A DNA stretch of 64,000 nucleotides from assembly GCA_934589225.1 (NCBI GenBank), contig CAKTNS010000001.1:186001-250000 (forward strand), given 5' to 3'. Shown here piece after piece: positions 17,080-25,475 of this stretch (position 1 is its first letter; the number at the start of each line of letters is the position of its first letter). The stretch is from an uncultured Oscillospiraceae bacterium. GTDB taxonomy: Bacteria; Bacillota; Clostridia; Oscillospirales; Oscillospiraceae. Both the position numbers and the translations under genes were made by a program. Under the pieces are notes generated by a model, which had not been told where the DNA came from, searched no databases, and saw only the letters and a list, made by a program, of their open reading frames with translations.

Positions 17080-18423
17080 TCACAGGACTGCATTCTGCGG
17101 GTAATTCCGCAGCAGCGCCTTATAGAAGTCCACCGCCAGATGGAGCTTCTCCACGCTGATATTCTCGTTTTCTCCGTGGACAGAGGCGTATTGCTGCTTG
17201 TCAATATCAATGGGCGCAAAGCGGAGGACCGCGTCGGAAAGGTCGGTAAACCGTCTTGCGTCCGTTCCTGCCGGGAGGATGAAAGGCACCGCCGCGGCAT
17301 AGGGGAAGGCCGCTTCTACGGCCTTTTTGATATAGCGATAACCGGCGCTGTCCAGCGAGGTGGGCTTATAATACTCATTATCCTCATCCCGCAGCGTAAG
17401 CTCCACATCCTGCTTGGCCGCCAAAAGCCGCAGGGTTTCCAGGTCTTTGGCAAAATCTTCATCATTGATGCAGCGCAGGAAGGCTTCTGCCCGGCAGGTA
17501 CCGTCCGGGTCCGTGGAGATTTTCCGGAAGGTGCAGCCGGTTCCCAGCATCTCTCCCGCGGCGGCGTTGAGCTTGGGGATGATTTTGATCAACAAGCCGG
17601 AGAACAGCCCCAGATGGGAGAACACAAAGCCCATGGGGAAGGACATATGGGGGGCCATGGCCTCAAACATCCCCCGGACCTCCGGGTGCAGCTTTCTGAT
17701 AAAGGGCTTCTCTTCGTCCACCTGGGCCATAAAGGACACCATGCGCATGACAGGGGTCTTGTGTCCCCCCTCCAGCCCGGCGTGACCTTGCTGATTTTTT
17801 GCCACCAGCTGGGCCGTACATCTTCCCTTTTCATGGACCGCCATCATGGCGCATTTTTTGTCGATGCCCGCCATGGGCGGGTCGATAACGGCACCGCCCT
17901 CGTCCATGATCCAATCAAAGCGCAGGTTGTTTTCCTGGAAGTAGCGCAGGGCCAGCAATGCCCCATCTCCCCCTGTTTCCTCATTATGGGAGGAAAAGAG
18001 GTAGACATTCACCGGAAAACGAAAGCCTTCCTCCAGCAGCTCTTCCAGGGCCGTAAACTCCGCGAACAACGGGGTTTTGGTATCCACCGTTCCCCGCCCC
18101 CAGAGCTTGCCGTCTTTGATCACACCGCTGAAAGGCTCTTCCTGCCAGTCTCCTGTGGCATCCACCACATCATGATGGGACATGACCATCACATTCCGGG
18201 TTTCATCCAGGCCTGTGAGCTTATACAGATAGGCATCATCCCCGAAAATGGTCCGTTCTGCCCGTTCCGTTACCAGAGGAAACAGGGTTTCAATGACCTT
18301 TCGGAGCTTTAAAAACTCCTCCGGCTCAAATCCGTCTTTTTTCGATACCGTTTTGCACCGGATCATTTCCGCCAGACGGGCCCCGTAGCGAAGGTCCCGT
18401 TCCTCCAAAGAAGGATGTTCCAT
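17080..18423 (-). CDS. M20-family metallopeptidase (carboxypeptidase S/PM20D1-like)
   Basis: A 447-residue di-zinc amidohydrolase. Metal-site motifs are MVMSHHDVVDATGDW (His, Asp), WGRGTVDTK and SSHNEETGGDGA with the catalytic and metal-binding acidic residues; a dimerisation domain lies about residues 190-310. The family removes C-terminal residues or hydrolyses N-acyl and N-carbamoyl amino acids. Its ATG overlaps the transporter stop by one base (TAATG). The operon partner (ATC-hydrolase-like) suggests, but does not prove, an N-carbamoyl or N-acyl cysteine derivative as substrate. Confidence 0.88.
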   Translation of the reverse strand: MEHPSLEERDLRYGARLAEMIRCKTVSKKDGFEPEEFLKLRKVIETLFPLVTERAERTIFGDDAYLYKLTGLDETRNVMVMSHHDVVDATGDWQEEPFSGVIKDGKLWGRGTVDTKTPLFAEFTALEELLEEGFRFPVNVYLFSSHNEETGGDGALLALRYFQENNLRFDWIMDEGGAVIDPPMAGIDKKCAMMAVHEKGRCTAQLVAKNQQGHAGLEGGHKTPVMRMVSFMAQVDEEKPFIRKLHPEVRGMFEAMAPHMSFPMGFVFSHLGLFSGLLIKIIPKLNAAAGEMLGTGCTFRKISTDPDGTCRAEAFLRCINDEDFAKDLETLRLLAAKQDVELTLRDEDNEYYKPTSLDSAGYRYIKKAVEAAFPYAAAVPFILPAGTDARRFTDLSDAVLRFAPIDIDKQQYASVHGENENISVEKLHLAVDFYKALLRNYPQNAVL

Positions 18424-19805
18424 TATTGCGCGCCTCCTTTTTTCCCAGCCTCCGCGATCACCTTCAGGACCTCCTGCTCTTTGTAGCGCAGGAGCACGAA
18501 AATCGCCAACAGGCTGAAGATGCTTCCCGCCACCGCCGTCAGCTTCAGGCCCAGAACGCCCACATTCTCTCCGGCGGCTGCCCCGGTAACGATCAAGGAA
18601 GGCACGATCATAATGGCCAGGGAGTTGCCCATTTTCACTATAAAGCTTCTGGCCGCCCCGAAAATACCTTCCTGATTCACGCCGGTGGTCACGGTATCAT
18701 ACTGGATGATGTCTGCCATCATGGCCCCCGGCAGCACATTGAGCACCGCAAAGGGGAAGGACACAAACAGGGCAAAGACACAGGCCAGAACCAGCCGGTT
18801 CCCCGGCAGCATATCGCTGAAACAGATCACGATCTCCGCAGCGGAGAATACCATGCACCCCAGGATAATGGGCAGCTTTTTTCCTCTTTTCTTGGCGAAA
18901 CGGTTCACAAGGGGGTACATCATGAGAGATCCCGCAATGGAAATGGCCAGAATCAGCACGGAGTAGGTCTCCGCAAGACCCATGAGGGAGGTTACGTAGT
19001 ACATGATGCAGGCCTGGAAAAAGGCCATGCCCGTGCCTTCCAGCAGCTGGCCCAAGGTCACAATGCGGAAATACTTATTGGAAAAGGCATGCTTTAAGGA
19101 TTCCCGCAGGGTCACATTGGGGATGGCAGAATGGACATAGTCCTTTTCCCGGATGGTAAAGGCAGGAATCAGCAGCAGAATAGTGCCAATCGCCGTATAA
19201 ATACCGAAGGTCAACCGCCATGCCGACAGGGTCACCATGCCCGCCCCCTTGAATCCACTGACGATCAGCGGCGTGACATAGCCCAGGGCGCTGCCGGTGA
19301 CAAAGAAGAAGGAGCTGATGGTATAGGCGTTGACCCGCATAGGGCCGTCCTGAACCAGCTCAGGAATCAGAGCGTTGTGGGGGATCATATACAGGGTGAA
19401 GAAGAAATAATAGCCCCACATAAAAGCGGCGATCCATGCAACATTCCAGCCGCTGACATAATTCAGCGGCACCACAAAAATCAGCAGCGCACACAGGCCA
19501 AAGGGAATCGCCGCTTTTTTCATCATGGGAATCCGCCGTCCCTCCGGGTGCTTGCTTTTGTCCGAGTTGGCTGCAATCAGCGGATCGGTAACTGCATCAA
19601 TGATATGCCCAATGGCCTTGATGGTGCCGATGACGGTGAGGAAGCCCAGCACGATTCGCCCCTGGGGAATCAGATTGTGAATCCCCGAGCCCAGAGAGGG
19701 CTGATAAAAATAAATCAGATAATTATTCAGCATGGTCGTAAACAGGCCCACCGCAAATTGCGGCAGGCACAGTCTGACGATCAAGGATGTATCCGCTTTT
19801 TTCAT
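18423..19805 (-). CDS. Sodium/sugar-type symporter of the GPH (MFS) family
   Basis: A 460-residue polytopic membrane protein with about 12 hydrophobic segments. The GPH signature region DAVTDPLIAANSDKSKHPEGRRIP follows the second or third helix, and a central loop separates the two halves. GPH members import glycosides, hexuronides or other small solutes with Na+ or H+. The start ATG at 19805 overlaps the preceding stop (ATGA). The substrate is unknown; its operon mates suggest an amino-acid derivative rather than a sugar. Confidence 0.85.
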   Translation of the reverse strand: MKKADTSLIVRLCLPQFAVGLFTTMLNNYLIYFYQPSLGSGIHNLIPQGRIVLGFLTVIGTIKAIGHIIDAVTDPLIAANSDKSKHPEGRRIPMMKKAAIPFGLCALLIFVVPLNYVSGWNVAWIAAFMWGYYFFFTLYMIPHNALIPELVQDGPMRVNAYTISSFFFVTGSALGYVTPLIVSGFKGAGMVTLSAWRLTFGIYTAIGTILLLIPAFTIREKDYVHSAIPNVTLRESLKHAFSNKYFRIVTLGQLLEGTGMAFFQACIMYYVTSLMGLAETYSVLILAISIAGSLMMYPLVNRFAKKRGKKLPIILGCMVFSAAEIVICFSDMLPGNRLVLACVFALFVSFPFAVLNVLPGAMMADIIQYDTVTTGVNQEGIFGAARSFIVKMGNSLAIMIVPSLIVTGAAAGENVGVLGLKLTAVAGSIFSLLAIFVLLRYKEQEVLKVIAEAGKKGGAQ

Positions 19806-20317
19806 TTCTCCACCTGCTGAGAGCCGGACTTGATGTAGCGCAGGGCACAAATATCGTCCCCCTTGGCAATGGCCTTGGGCAGCTCCAGCCGGGCATCAAA
19901 GCACTTGCCGATGCCATGGTCGCCGCACATGGCAATGTCGCAGAGTCTGGCGATCTCCTCATCGGTGCAGCCGGCCTTCTGCCAGGCTTTGACCAGGGGA
20001 CAGTAGTGGAAATCCAGATACAGCGTATCATCGGTGCTCTCCACCACGTCCATTTCAAATACCCACCGAGCCGCCTTGGTGAAGAGGGTCTTTTTAAGGC
20101 CCTTCAGGCTCTTGGTGCCGCCCTTTTTCACCAGGTCATTGCCCTGAGAGATGCCGCAGCGGGTAATTGCAGCGGAAGCAAAGTCCGTAGGGTCCAGGCC
20201 TCTCTTTTCGGCCTCATCCACCAGAAGGTACAGCCAGAAGGCCCGGTGCTCCAGCAGCTCTCTGATTTTCGCAATGAAGGGGTTCTTGATTTTTGCCTCG
20301 TTGACGATTTTGGACAT
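19802..20317 (-). CDS. L-2-amino-thiazoline-4-carboxylic acid hydrolase-family protein
   Basis: A 171-residue protein resembling the ATC hydrolase family. Visible family features are the conserved FHYCPLVKAWQKAGCTDEEI segment and CDIAMCGDHGIGKCFDARLEL, which supply Cys and His residues. In Pseudomonas the enzyme opens ATC to N- or S-carbamoyl-cysteine in cysteine production. The ATG at 20317 has GAGGAG 9 bases upstream. It is first in a tightly overlapping operon with a transporter and an M20 hydrolase, so uptake and two-step hydrolysis of one compound is a reasonable inference. Confidence 0.8.
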   Translation of the reverse strand: MSKIVNEAKIKNPFIAKIRELLEHRAFWLYLLVDEAEKRGLDPTDFASAAITRCGISQGNDLVKKGGTKSLKGLKKTLFTKAARWVFEMDVVESTDDTLYLDFHYCPLVKAWQKAGCTDEEIARLCDIAMCGDHGIGKCFDARLELPKAIAKGDDICALRYIKSGSQQVEK

Positions 20318-20408
20318 GATCACATTCTCCTCTTTGTTGGTCTGTTTTTCCATAAGCGACAGACGCCCGCCCTGTGGCAACACCCCGCCGCTTTTGTGCA
20401 TATTAGAG

Positions 20409-20420
20409 ATTATAGCATAC
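20409..20420 (-). promoter_or_regulatory. Extended -10 promoter of the ATC-hydrolase operon
   Basis: The minus strand reads TATGCTATAAT, an extended -10 (TGnTATAAT), about 90 bases before the start codon. No good -35 is seen at 17 bases. The 20318-20470 interval holds no gene. Confidence 0.5.
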
Positions 20421-20465
20421 TTTCGCCCATTTGTGTTTACTAATTTTACCCAAATTTTACAAAAA

Positions 20466-20506
20466 ATCAAATTGGCGGCATGGGTGTTCAAAATACCCAT
20501 GCCGCC
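20466..20506 (-). terminator. Terminator of ogt
   Basis: A perfect 12-bp stem (GGCGGCATGGGT at 20474-20485 with ACCCATGCCGCC at 20495-20506) with a nine-base loop lies just after the ogt stop. The minus strand follows it with a T-rich run. Confidence 0.85.
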
Positions 20507-20530
20507 ACGGAATATCCGATTGCGAGGACC

Positions 20531-21058
20531 TTATTTGGGGGACTGTCCACAGTCTGAATACACGGCTCCTGCCTGTTCCAATTCCAGCAACTTCCGTTTC
20601 CGCCCGATCCCCCCGGCATAGCCGGTGAGGCTCCCATTAGCCCCCACCACCCGGTGGCAGGGGATCAATAAGGAAATGGGGTTGTGCCCCACCGCCCCGC
20701 CGACGGCTTGGGGGGACATTCTGTTTACCCCAAGCTTTGGGGCCAGCTGCCGCGCGATCAAGCCATAGGTTTCGGTCTGCCCGTAAGGGATCTTCAAAAG
20801 GAGCTCCCAGACGCTTTTTTGAAACACCGAACCGGCCGGATGCAGCGGCGGCAGAAAACCGGGGTCTTTCCCCGAAAAGTAAATATCCAGCCATTCCTTC
20901 GTTTCCTGAAGAATCGGAGTCTCCCGGTCCATGTGTTCAGCCGGAAGATTTGCGGCATAATATTTGGCCCCCTCAAACCACACCCCGGTGAGGCCGATTT
21001 CATCTGCCGCCAGGAGCAAGGGGCCCAGGGGGGACGTATAATATTGTGTAAATGTCAT
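20531..21058 (-). CDS. ogt: Methylated-DNA-[protein]-cysteine S-methyltransferase
   Basis: A 175-residue suicide enzyme that removes methyl groups from O6-methylguanine and O4-methylthymine. The acceptor cysteine is in LLIPCHRVVGANGSLTGYAGG. The helix-turn-helix with the arginine-finger region precedes it (YGLIARQLAPKLGVNRMSPQAVGGAVGHNP). I chose the ATG at 21058, with AGAGGTG 7 bases upstream, over the ATG three codons earlier. It is a single gene with its own terminator. Confidence 0.94.
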   Translation of the reverse strand: MTFTQYYTSPLGPLLLAADEIGLTGVWFEGAKYYAANLPAEHMDRETPILQETKEWLDIYFSGKDPGFLPPLHPAGSVFQKSVWELLLKIPYGQTETYGLIARQLAPKLGVNRMSPQAVGGAVGHNPISLLIPCHRVVGANGSLTGYAGGIGRKRKLLELEQAGAVYSDCGQSPK

Positions 21059-21138
21059 TGTATGCACCTCTTAAACGGTTGGTTCAGCAGAAATGAAGTC
21101 ATTCATTCCACTGTGCATTTGATTTTCCATAACTATTA

Positions 21139-21175
21139 GAGCGAACTGTCTGTATTTCGGCAGTTCGCTCTTTTT
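21139..21175 (+). terminator. Orphan plus-strand terminator hairpin
   Basis: GAGCGAACTG (21139-21148) and CAGTTCGCTC (21161-21170) form a 10-bp stem followed by TTTTTC on the plus strand. No plus-strand gene ends before it, so it may terminate a lost gene, a small RNA, or antisense transcription into ogt. Confidence 0.7.
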
Positions 21176-21181
21176 CGTGGC

Positions 21182-21290
21182 CTATGAATCAGGAAAATGC
21201 TGGGACAAACGGTAACGATAAGGGGTCTTTTCGGTATCGACGGTCAGATACCCTTTCTGAACCAGGCTGTTCAGGACCGTTCTTAATCAG
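21182..21290 (-). pseudogene. C-terminal remnant of a winged-helix-type regulator
   Basis: The minus strand reads about 34 codons ending in a stop: a TVLNSLVQKGYLTV segment typical of the recognition helix and wing of BlaI/MarR-like regulators, then TPYRYRLSQHF. It is cut off at its 5' side by a stop codon and has no start or ribosome site. The rest of 21291-21480 has no supported gene. The assignment is from pattern only. Confidence 0.35.
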
Positions 21291-21481
21291 TACTTCCCTA
21301 GTTCAATCGTTTATATTCTACCATTCCAAAAGGACGATTGCAAGGCAAAATCGCCCTATTTGCCATTCGCTTGTTGCCAGGTTTCCGGTTCCATGATAAA
21401 GTTTTATAAAGAGACGAATCCTTTTGTCCCCCGTTTGCGACTAAATCAGTAGAGGGCCCTAAATTGTAAGGAGGGATTTAC

Positions 21482-22048
21482 TTGGAGGACGAAAAAATTA
21501 TTGAGCTTCTGTGGCAGCGTTCCGAACGGGCAATTGAAAATATCGATCAAAAATATGGCAGGTTTTGCTTTTCTATTTCCCACCGTATCTTGAATAACAC
21601 CCAGGATGCGGAGGAGTGTGTCAGCGATACTTATTTGGCTGCGTGGGATCAGATTCCGCCCACTAGCCCTAAGAGCTTGTCTGCCTTTCTGGGTCGGATC
21701 ACCCGCAATTTATCCGTCAGCCGTTGGCGCAGCCTGTCCGCCCAAAGGCGGGGCGGCGGTGAAATCAATGTCGCCTTGGACGAACTGGAAGAATGTATCG
21801 CCGGTCCCTTTGACTTAGAGCAGGAGATGGCACGGAAGGAACTGGAATCTGCGATTCAGGTTTTCTGCAAGGCTCTTCCCACCCGGGACCGGATCGTTTT
21901 CCTGAAACGGTATTATTTCCTTTCTACCGTTCCGGAAATTGCCAAAGAAATGGGGTTTTCTCAGCCGAAGGTGAAGTCGATTCTGCATCGGTGCCGGGAA
22001 AAGCTGAAAGCGCAGCTTGCAAAGGAGGCTCTGTATGAAACCAATTGA
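21482..22048 (+). CDS. ECF-type RNA polymerase sigma factor
   Basis: A 188-residue sigma-70 family protein of extracytoplasmic-function type. Region 2 (residues about 15-85) contains the DAEECVSDTYLAAWDQIPP core-binding helix and RITRNLSVSRWR. Region 4 near the C-terminus has the helix-turn-helix STVPEIAKEMGFSQPKVKSI. The start is a TTG with AAGGAGG 7 bases upstream. It overlaps the next gene, which encodes a single-span membrane protein, in the arrangement of a sigma factor with its regulator. Target promoters cannot be read from this window. Confidence 0.92.
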   Translation: MEDEKIIELLWQRSERAIENIDQKYGRFCFSISHRILNNTQDAEECVSDTYLAAWDQIPPTSPKSLSAFLGRITRNLSVSRWRSLSAQRRGGGEINVALDELEECIAGPFDLEQEMARKELESAIQVFCKALPTRDRIVFLKRYYFLSTVPEIAKEMGFSQPKVKSILHRCREKLKAQLAKEALYETN

Positions 22049-23606
22049 CCTTTTTTCCGCAATGGATTGTATTCCGGAAGAATATGTTCATGAAGCGGCA
22101 ACCTATCGGCAGGAACGCAGAAGCCACCGGCCGCTCCGGTTTCTGTTGATTGCCGCCATTATGGTCACCATGGCCACGACTGCCTACGGGGTGGTCATGC
22201 GAAACCTGCATTGGACACCGGAGGAGCAGGAAGTCCTGACCGAGTATAACAAAGGGACCGTCCTTGGGGCAGTGGCGGCTGATTGGTATATTGATGATGT
22301 GAACATCAACTTGTCTGTTGCCCAGCCGGAAACCTCCGCCCTGTCCATTACCGCAAAAACCTGGAGTCAGGAAGCAGAAGGCGTTTTGGAGGCAGGCTCG
22401 GAATACTGGATTGAAAAATGGAACGGAACTTCCTACGAAGAATTGCCCACATTAAACGGAAAGCCCTGGTATGTGCCAAAGCAAACCTTGACCTGTAACG
22501 ACGACATTCACTGGGCCGCGGATTACGGCCCCAGCTATGGCCAGCTGGAAGCGGGGCACTACCGTTTGGGCATGATGGTAACGCTGACGGGCCCCCATGG
22601 GTCCAGCTCTCAAAAGGGCTGTTACGCCAAATTCAGAGTCTATACTGTGGATGTCAAGCCCTATGTAGATGCCTATGTAAAGGCCTTTCAAAACCTTGTC
22701 AATGGAGATACCTATCACATTTCTATCAAACAGCAGAACCTTTCGGACGAATTTTCAAAGGGCCTCTACAGCGTCACCGATTTGTGGAAGGCAGGCCAGG
22801 ATCATTTATTGCACGATGTGACCTATTCTCTGAAAGATGACAACTATCTCTCCGATTACGGCTATATCATGCGAAAGGCTCAGAAAAACCATCTTCGTTG
22901 GGGCAGCGGCCAAACGGCAGCGATCCCCAAAAGCGCAGAAAGCGCCGAATATGTTACCTTAGAGAATTTTTCGCTCTATCTGGACGAATTCGACTATTTC
23001 AGCAGAGGCGTGGACTCTGTAACAGTTGACGGAACGGAGATCATTCTGGTAAAGGATCCGGAAACCATTGTTCAAAAAGTATACGATGAGGAGGACAATG
23101 TGGTTCAACTAAGTGGTCAGGAACTGCATATCCGGTATGACGCCCAGGGAAATCTCCAAGAGCTGACACTGGTCTGCCCCGAATATACCGTAAACGCAAA
23201 AATTCTTTCCGACACAGCCGACAAAATAAGGGAACAAATCAACGCTATTGATCTGGACACACCTCCGTTCTTTTCCTATACGCAGGAAATGGAGGCCCTG
23301 GACCATCTGGCTTACGAAAAGAAAACCTCGGATTTTGGAAACGTTGACCCCCTTATTTCCCCCAACCGGGATTCCATTTTGGCCCGGGCCAAACAGGAAT
23401 GCAGCCGCAATGACTACAATGTGGATTCCGTAAGCTTTGATACGAATACTGATATGTGGAAGGTCGAATTCGGCATTTCCTGGGATTCCTACATTTACGA
23501 AGCCGTCTACCTGGACGGAACCGGCATTCCAAAAATGACGGTGATTCGCCCAATGCCGGGGTTTGGTGAAGAATTGCTGCCAAAACCTGGGGAGTGGACG
23601 CGGTAG
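22035..23606 (+). CDS. Membrane-anchored protein paired with the ECF sigma factor
   Basis: A 523-residue protein with a short cytoplasmic N-terminus (about 35 residues, beginning MKPIDLFSAMDCIPEEYVHEA), one membrane span (FLLIAAIMVTMATTAYGVV) and a large extracytoplasmic region of no family I recognise. The ATG at 22035 has AAAGGAGG six bases upstream and lies inside the end of the sigma gene, so the two are coupled. The topology is that of an anti-sigma factor with an external sensing domain; no zinc-binding anti-sigma motif is visible. It is the last host gene before the prophage boundary. Confidence 0.75.
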   Translation: MKPIDLFSAMDCIPEEYVHEAATYRQERRSHRPLRFLLIAAIMVTMATTAYGVVMRNLHWTPEEQEVLTEYNKGTVLGAVAADWYIDDVNINLSVAQPETSALSITAKTWSQEAEGVLEAGSEYWIEKWNGTSYEELPTLNGKPWYVPKQTLTCNDDIHWAADYGPSYGQLEAGHYRLGMMVTLTGPHGSSSQKGCYAKFRVYTVDVKPYVDAYVKAFQNLVNGDTYHISIKQQNLSDEFSKGLYSVTDLWKAGQDHLLHDVTYSLKDDNYLSDYGYIMRKAQKNHLRWGSGQTAAIPKSAESAEYVTLENFSLYLDEFDYFSRGVDSVTVDGTEIILVKDPETIVQKVYDEEDNVVQLSGQELHIRYDAQGNLQELTLVCPEYTVNAKILSDTADKIREQINAIDLDTPPFFSYTQEMEALDHLAYEKKTSDFGNVDPLISPNRDSILARAKQECSRNDYNVDSVSFDTNTDMWKVEFGISWDSYIYEAVYLDGTGIPKMTVIRPMPGFGEELLPKPGEWTR

Positions 23607-23748
23607 CGCCAAAGGCGCTCTGGTTTAGAGGGGTTCGATTTCCCTCGGGTCCACCAAATAGTAAATCCACCCCTTGAGGGTGGATTTACTATTTGGTGGA
23701 TAAAGAGGGGAATCGAACCCATCTAAATCAGAGTGCCGGTGGCACTCT
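23605..23748. repeat. Imperfect inverted repeat with tRNA-3'-end-like arms around a 23-bp perfect hairpin
   Basis: Two copies of a roughly 67-base module face each other. Each has a small hairpin (AGCGCC-AAA-GGCGCT on the left; AGTGCC-ACC-GGCACT on the right, read on the minus strand), a T-arm-like GGGTTCGATT segment and a TCCACCA end resembling a tRNA 3' terminus. The centre is a perfect 23-bp stem (23650-23672 with 23678-23700) with loop CTTGA. Neither arm has a tRNA 5' half. It sits at the expected host/phage junction and overlaps the 3' end of the recombinase gene, so it may contain attL. Confidence 0.8.
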
Positions 23749-25427
23749 GGTGCATTTCGGCTAGACGAAATGCACACCATAATGTAATCGATTCCCCTCG
23801 GCTCGTACCACTTTCCGACCCACACCACCCTGCGGGGAGGTTTTTTGGTGGAGCTGGAAGCGCAGCGGACGAACACTCCACTCGCTTTTGCGTCATTCAG
23901 ATCTGATAGAGTAACAGTGCTGTTGTTTTCATCTGTAAAGTTGAAAACAATCGTGGTTTCATCCCCATCTATGAATATCGCATTGATAAAAATATCTACC
24001 ATTCGTCGTTGGCTGTCAAAGTCATCAGTCTGAGCCTCCCGGAATTGGAGTAGATAATACAGGATATGGTCACGGGTCAGCTCTGCTGCTTTTTCCAATT
24101 CCGCAGCAGCGAGGGCCGCACTGAGTGCCGTGCGCTGAGCATCTAACTCAGCAATTCGAGATTTTGTTAATTCCGTCAAAGGGAGACCTGCTTCAATGGC
24201 TCGCATAATATTGTTGGTCGCTTTTTCATTCTCTGCGAGCTGAGCGTGTAGCCCTTTCTTTTGGTTGTTTTCCAGATCCTTGGCACTGTAATAATCCCAC
24301 ACGCTGTCAGCAATCCAATTCAGCAGGTCGTCGTTGTTTAGTAGCTTTCTGACCTTATCTAAGACATATGGCTCGACTTTGTCTTGCCGAATGGCTTTTG
24401 TGGGACAGTCATGCTCACGCTTGTGACGAGTGCAAAGGTAGTAATTGTATTTCGTTCCGCTCTTGCCCGTGCCGGATTCGCCTACCATGGCACTGCCGCA
24501 TCGCCCGCAAAAAAGTTTGTCAGTTAAAATGTAATCAGCCTTTGTCCATTTCCGTGCAGGGGCGCGCCGGTTAGTGACGAGCAATCGCTGTACTCGGTCA
24601 AATGTGTCTTGGTCTACAATTGCCGGAACGCCGCCCTCTACTCGAATTGTGCCGTTCTTAAAATCAAAGACTCCAATATATTTTTCATTTTTCAGTAGTG
24701 CCCGGAGACTGTTTTTAGTGAAAGGTCTTTTCCGGGTGGTTTGAATACCCCTGGCATTGAGAGTATCAGAAATCTCAGTAATGGTTTGTCCGGCTGCGTA
24801 CATGGTAAAGATTTCTCGAACAATTGGGGCAGTGTTGGGATCGATAATAAAGCGTTTTTCATCATCTAGCTTGTACCCCATAGGGATGAGGCCCCCGGCA
24901 TACTTGCATTTCTTGGCGTTCTCCCGATAACCCCGCCGGATATTCTGTGATAGTTGGAGGCTGTAGTATTCAGCCATTCCCTCTAACACACTCTCGAGGA
25001 TCACACTCTCTGGTGAATCAGGCAAATTCTCAGCAACATATTCTACTCGGACTCCATTTTTCTTCGCACGGTACTTGTTAAATGTGATTTCTTCACGATT
25101 TCGCCCGAAACGGTCAACTTTCCAAACAATGATAACTTGAAAGCTCTTTGTGGCTGTATCGGAAAGCATCTGTTGAAATTCTGCCCGATCATCATTTGTG
25201 CCGGTCTGCGCTCGGTCGATATACTCGTGTATGATGGTGTAGCCCCTTGCCGCTGCGTATGCTTTTGCCGCTGCAAGCTGCCCCTCAATAGATTGTTCGC
25301 CCTGTCCCCGAGACGAGTACCGAGCGTAAACCACAGCTATTTTTCCTGATTTGTCGATTCCATCATAGTTAATTTTGTTATTTTCAAAGGCTTTATCGAT
25401 GTCCTTGTTGTACTTAATCTTCATCAC
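23625..25427 (-). CDS. Large serine recombinase (phage integrase)
   Basis: A 600-residue site-specific recombinase. The resolvase domain begins VVYARYSSRGQGEQSIEGQ, with the catalytic serine in the YARYSS motif and conserved arginines in KVDRFGRNREE. The recombinase domain (about residues 195-300) is followed by the zinc ribbon CGRCGSAM...C...C, then a coiled-coil segment. Beyond about residue 545 the reading frame runs through the palindromic element at 23605-23799, so the natural end may differ or have been changed by integration. The start is GTG 25427 or ATG 25424, with GGGAGG upstream. It marks the left end of the prophage. Confidence 0.93.
   Translation of the reverse strand: MMKIKYNKDIDKAFENNKINYDGIDKSGKIAVVYARYSSRGQGEQSIEGQLAAAKAYAAARGYTIIHEYIDRAQTGTNDDRAEFQQMLSDTATKSFQVIIVWKVDRFGRNREEITFNKYRAKKNGVRVEYVAENLPDSPESVILESVLEGMAEYYSLQLSQNIRRGYRENAKKCKYAGGLIPMGYKLDDEKRFIIDPNTAPIVREIFTMYAAGQTITEISDTLNARGIQTTRKRPFTKNSLRALLKNEKYIGVFDFKNGTIRVEGGVPAIVDQDTFDRVQRLLVTNRRAPARKWTKADYILTDKLFCGRCGSAMVGESGTGKSGTKYNYYLCTRHKREHDCPTKAIRQDKVEPYVLDKVRKLLNNDDLLNWIADSVWDYYSAKDLENNQKKGLHAQLAENEKATNNIMRAIEAGLPLTELTKSRIAELDAQRTALSAALAAAELEKAAELTRDHILYYLLQFREAQTDDFDSQRRMVDIFINAIFIDGDETTIVFNFTDENNSTVTLSDLNDAKASGVFVRCASSSTKKPPRRVVWVGKWYEPRGIDYIMVCISSSRNAPECHRHSDLDGFDSPLYPPNSKSTLKGWIYYLVDPREIEPL
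23705..23799. repeat. Branched palindromic element (closing stem with two perfect hairpins)
   Basis: GAGGGGAATCGA (23705-23716) pairs with TCGATTCCCCTC (23788-23799), 12 bp. Between them lie two perfect hairpins: CAGAGTGCC/GGCACTCTG (23729-23749) and GTGCATTTCG/CGAAATGCAC (23750-23775). A three-way-junction fold is therefore possible on either strand. It overlaps the recombinase 3' end and adjoins the inverted repeat on its left. Confidence 0.85.
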
Positions 25428-25475
25428 ATCGATGCACCTCCCAATTCACAATAAGTATGTTTCCTTGCCGTGCAG

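Noticed and set aside
21184..21396. A 70-codon plus-strand open frame between ogt and the sigma gene
   Set aside because: No ribosome site and no family-like sequence; the minus strand shows a more convincing regulator remnant in the same place.
23605..23656. Possible complete tRNA at the prophage boundary
   Set aside because: Only a T-arm-like and acceptor-end-like 3' portion is present; no 5' half or anticodon arm can be built, so no tRNA is annotated.
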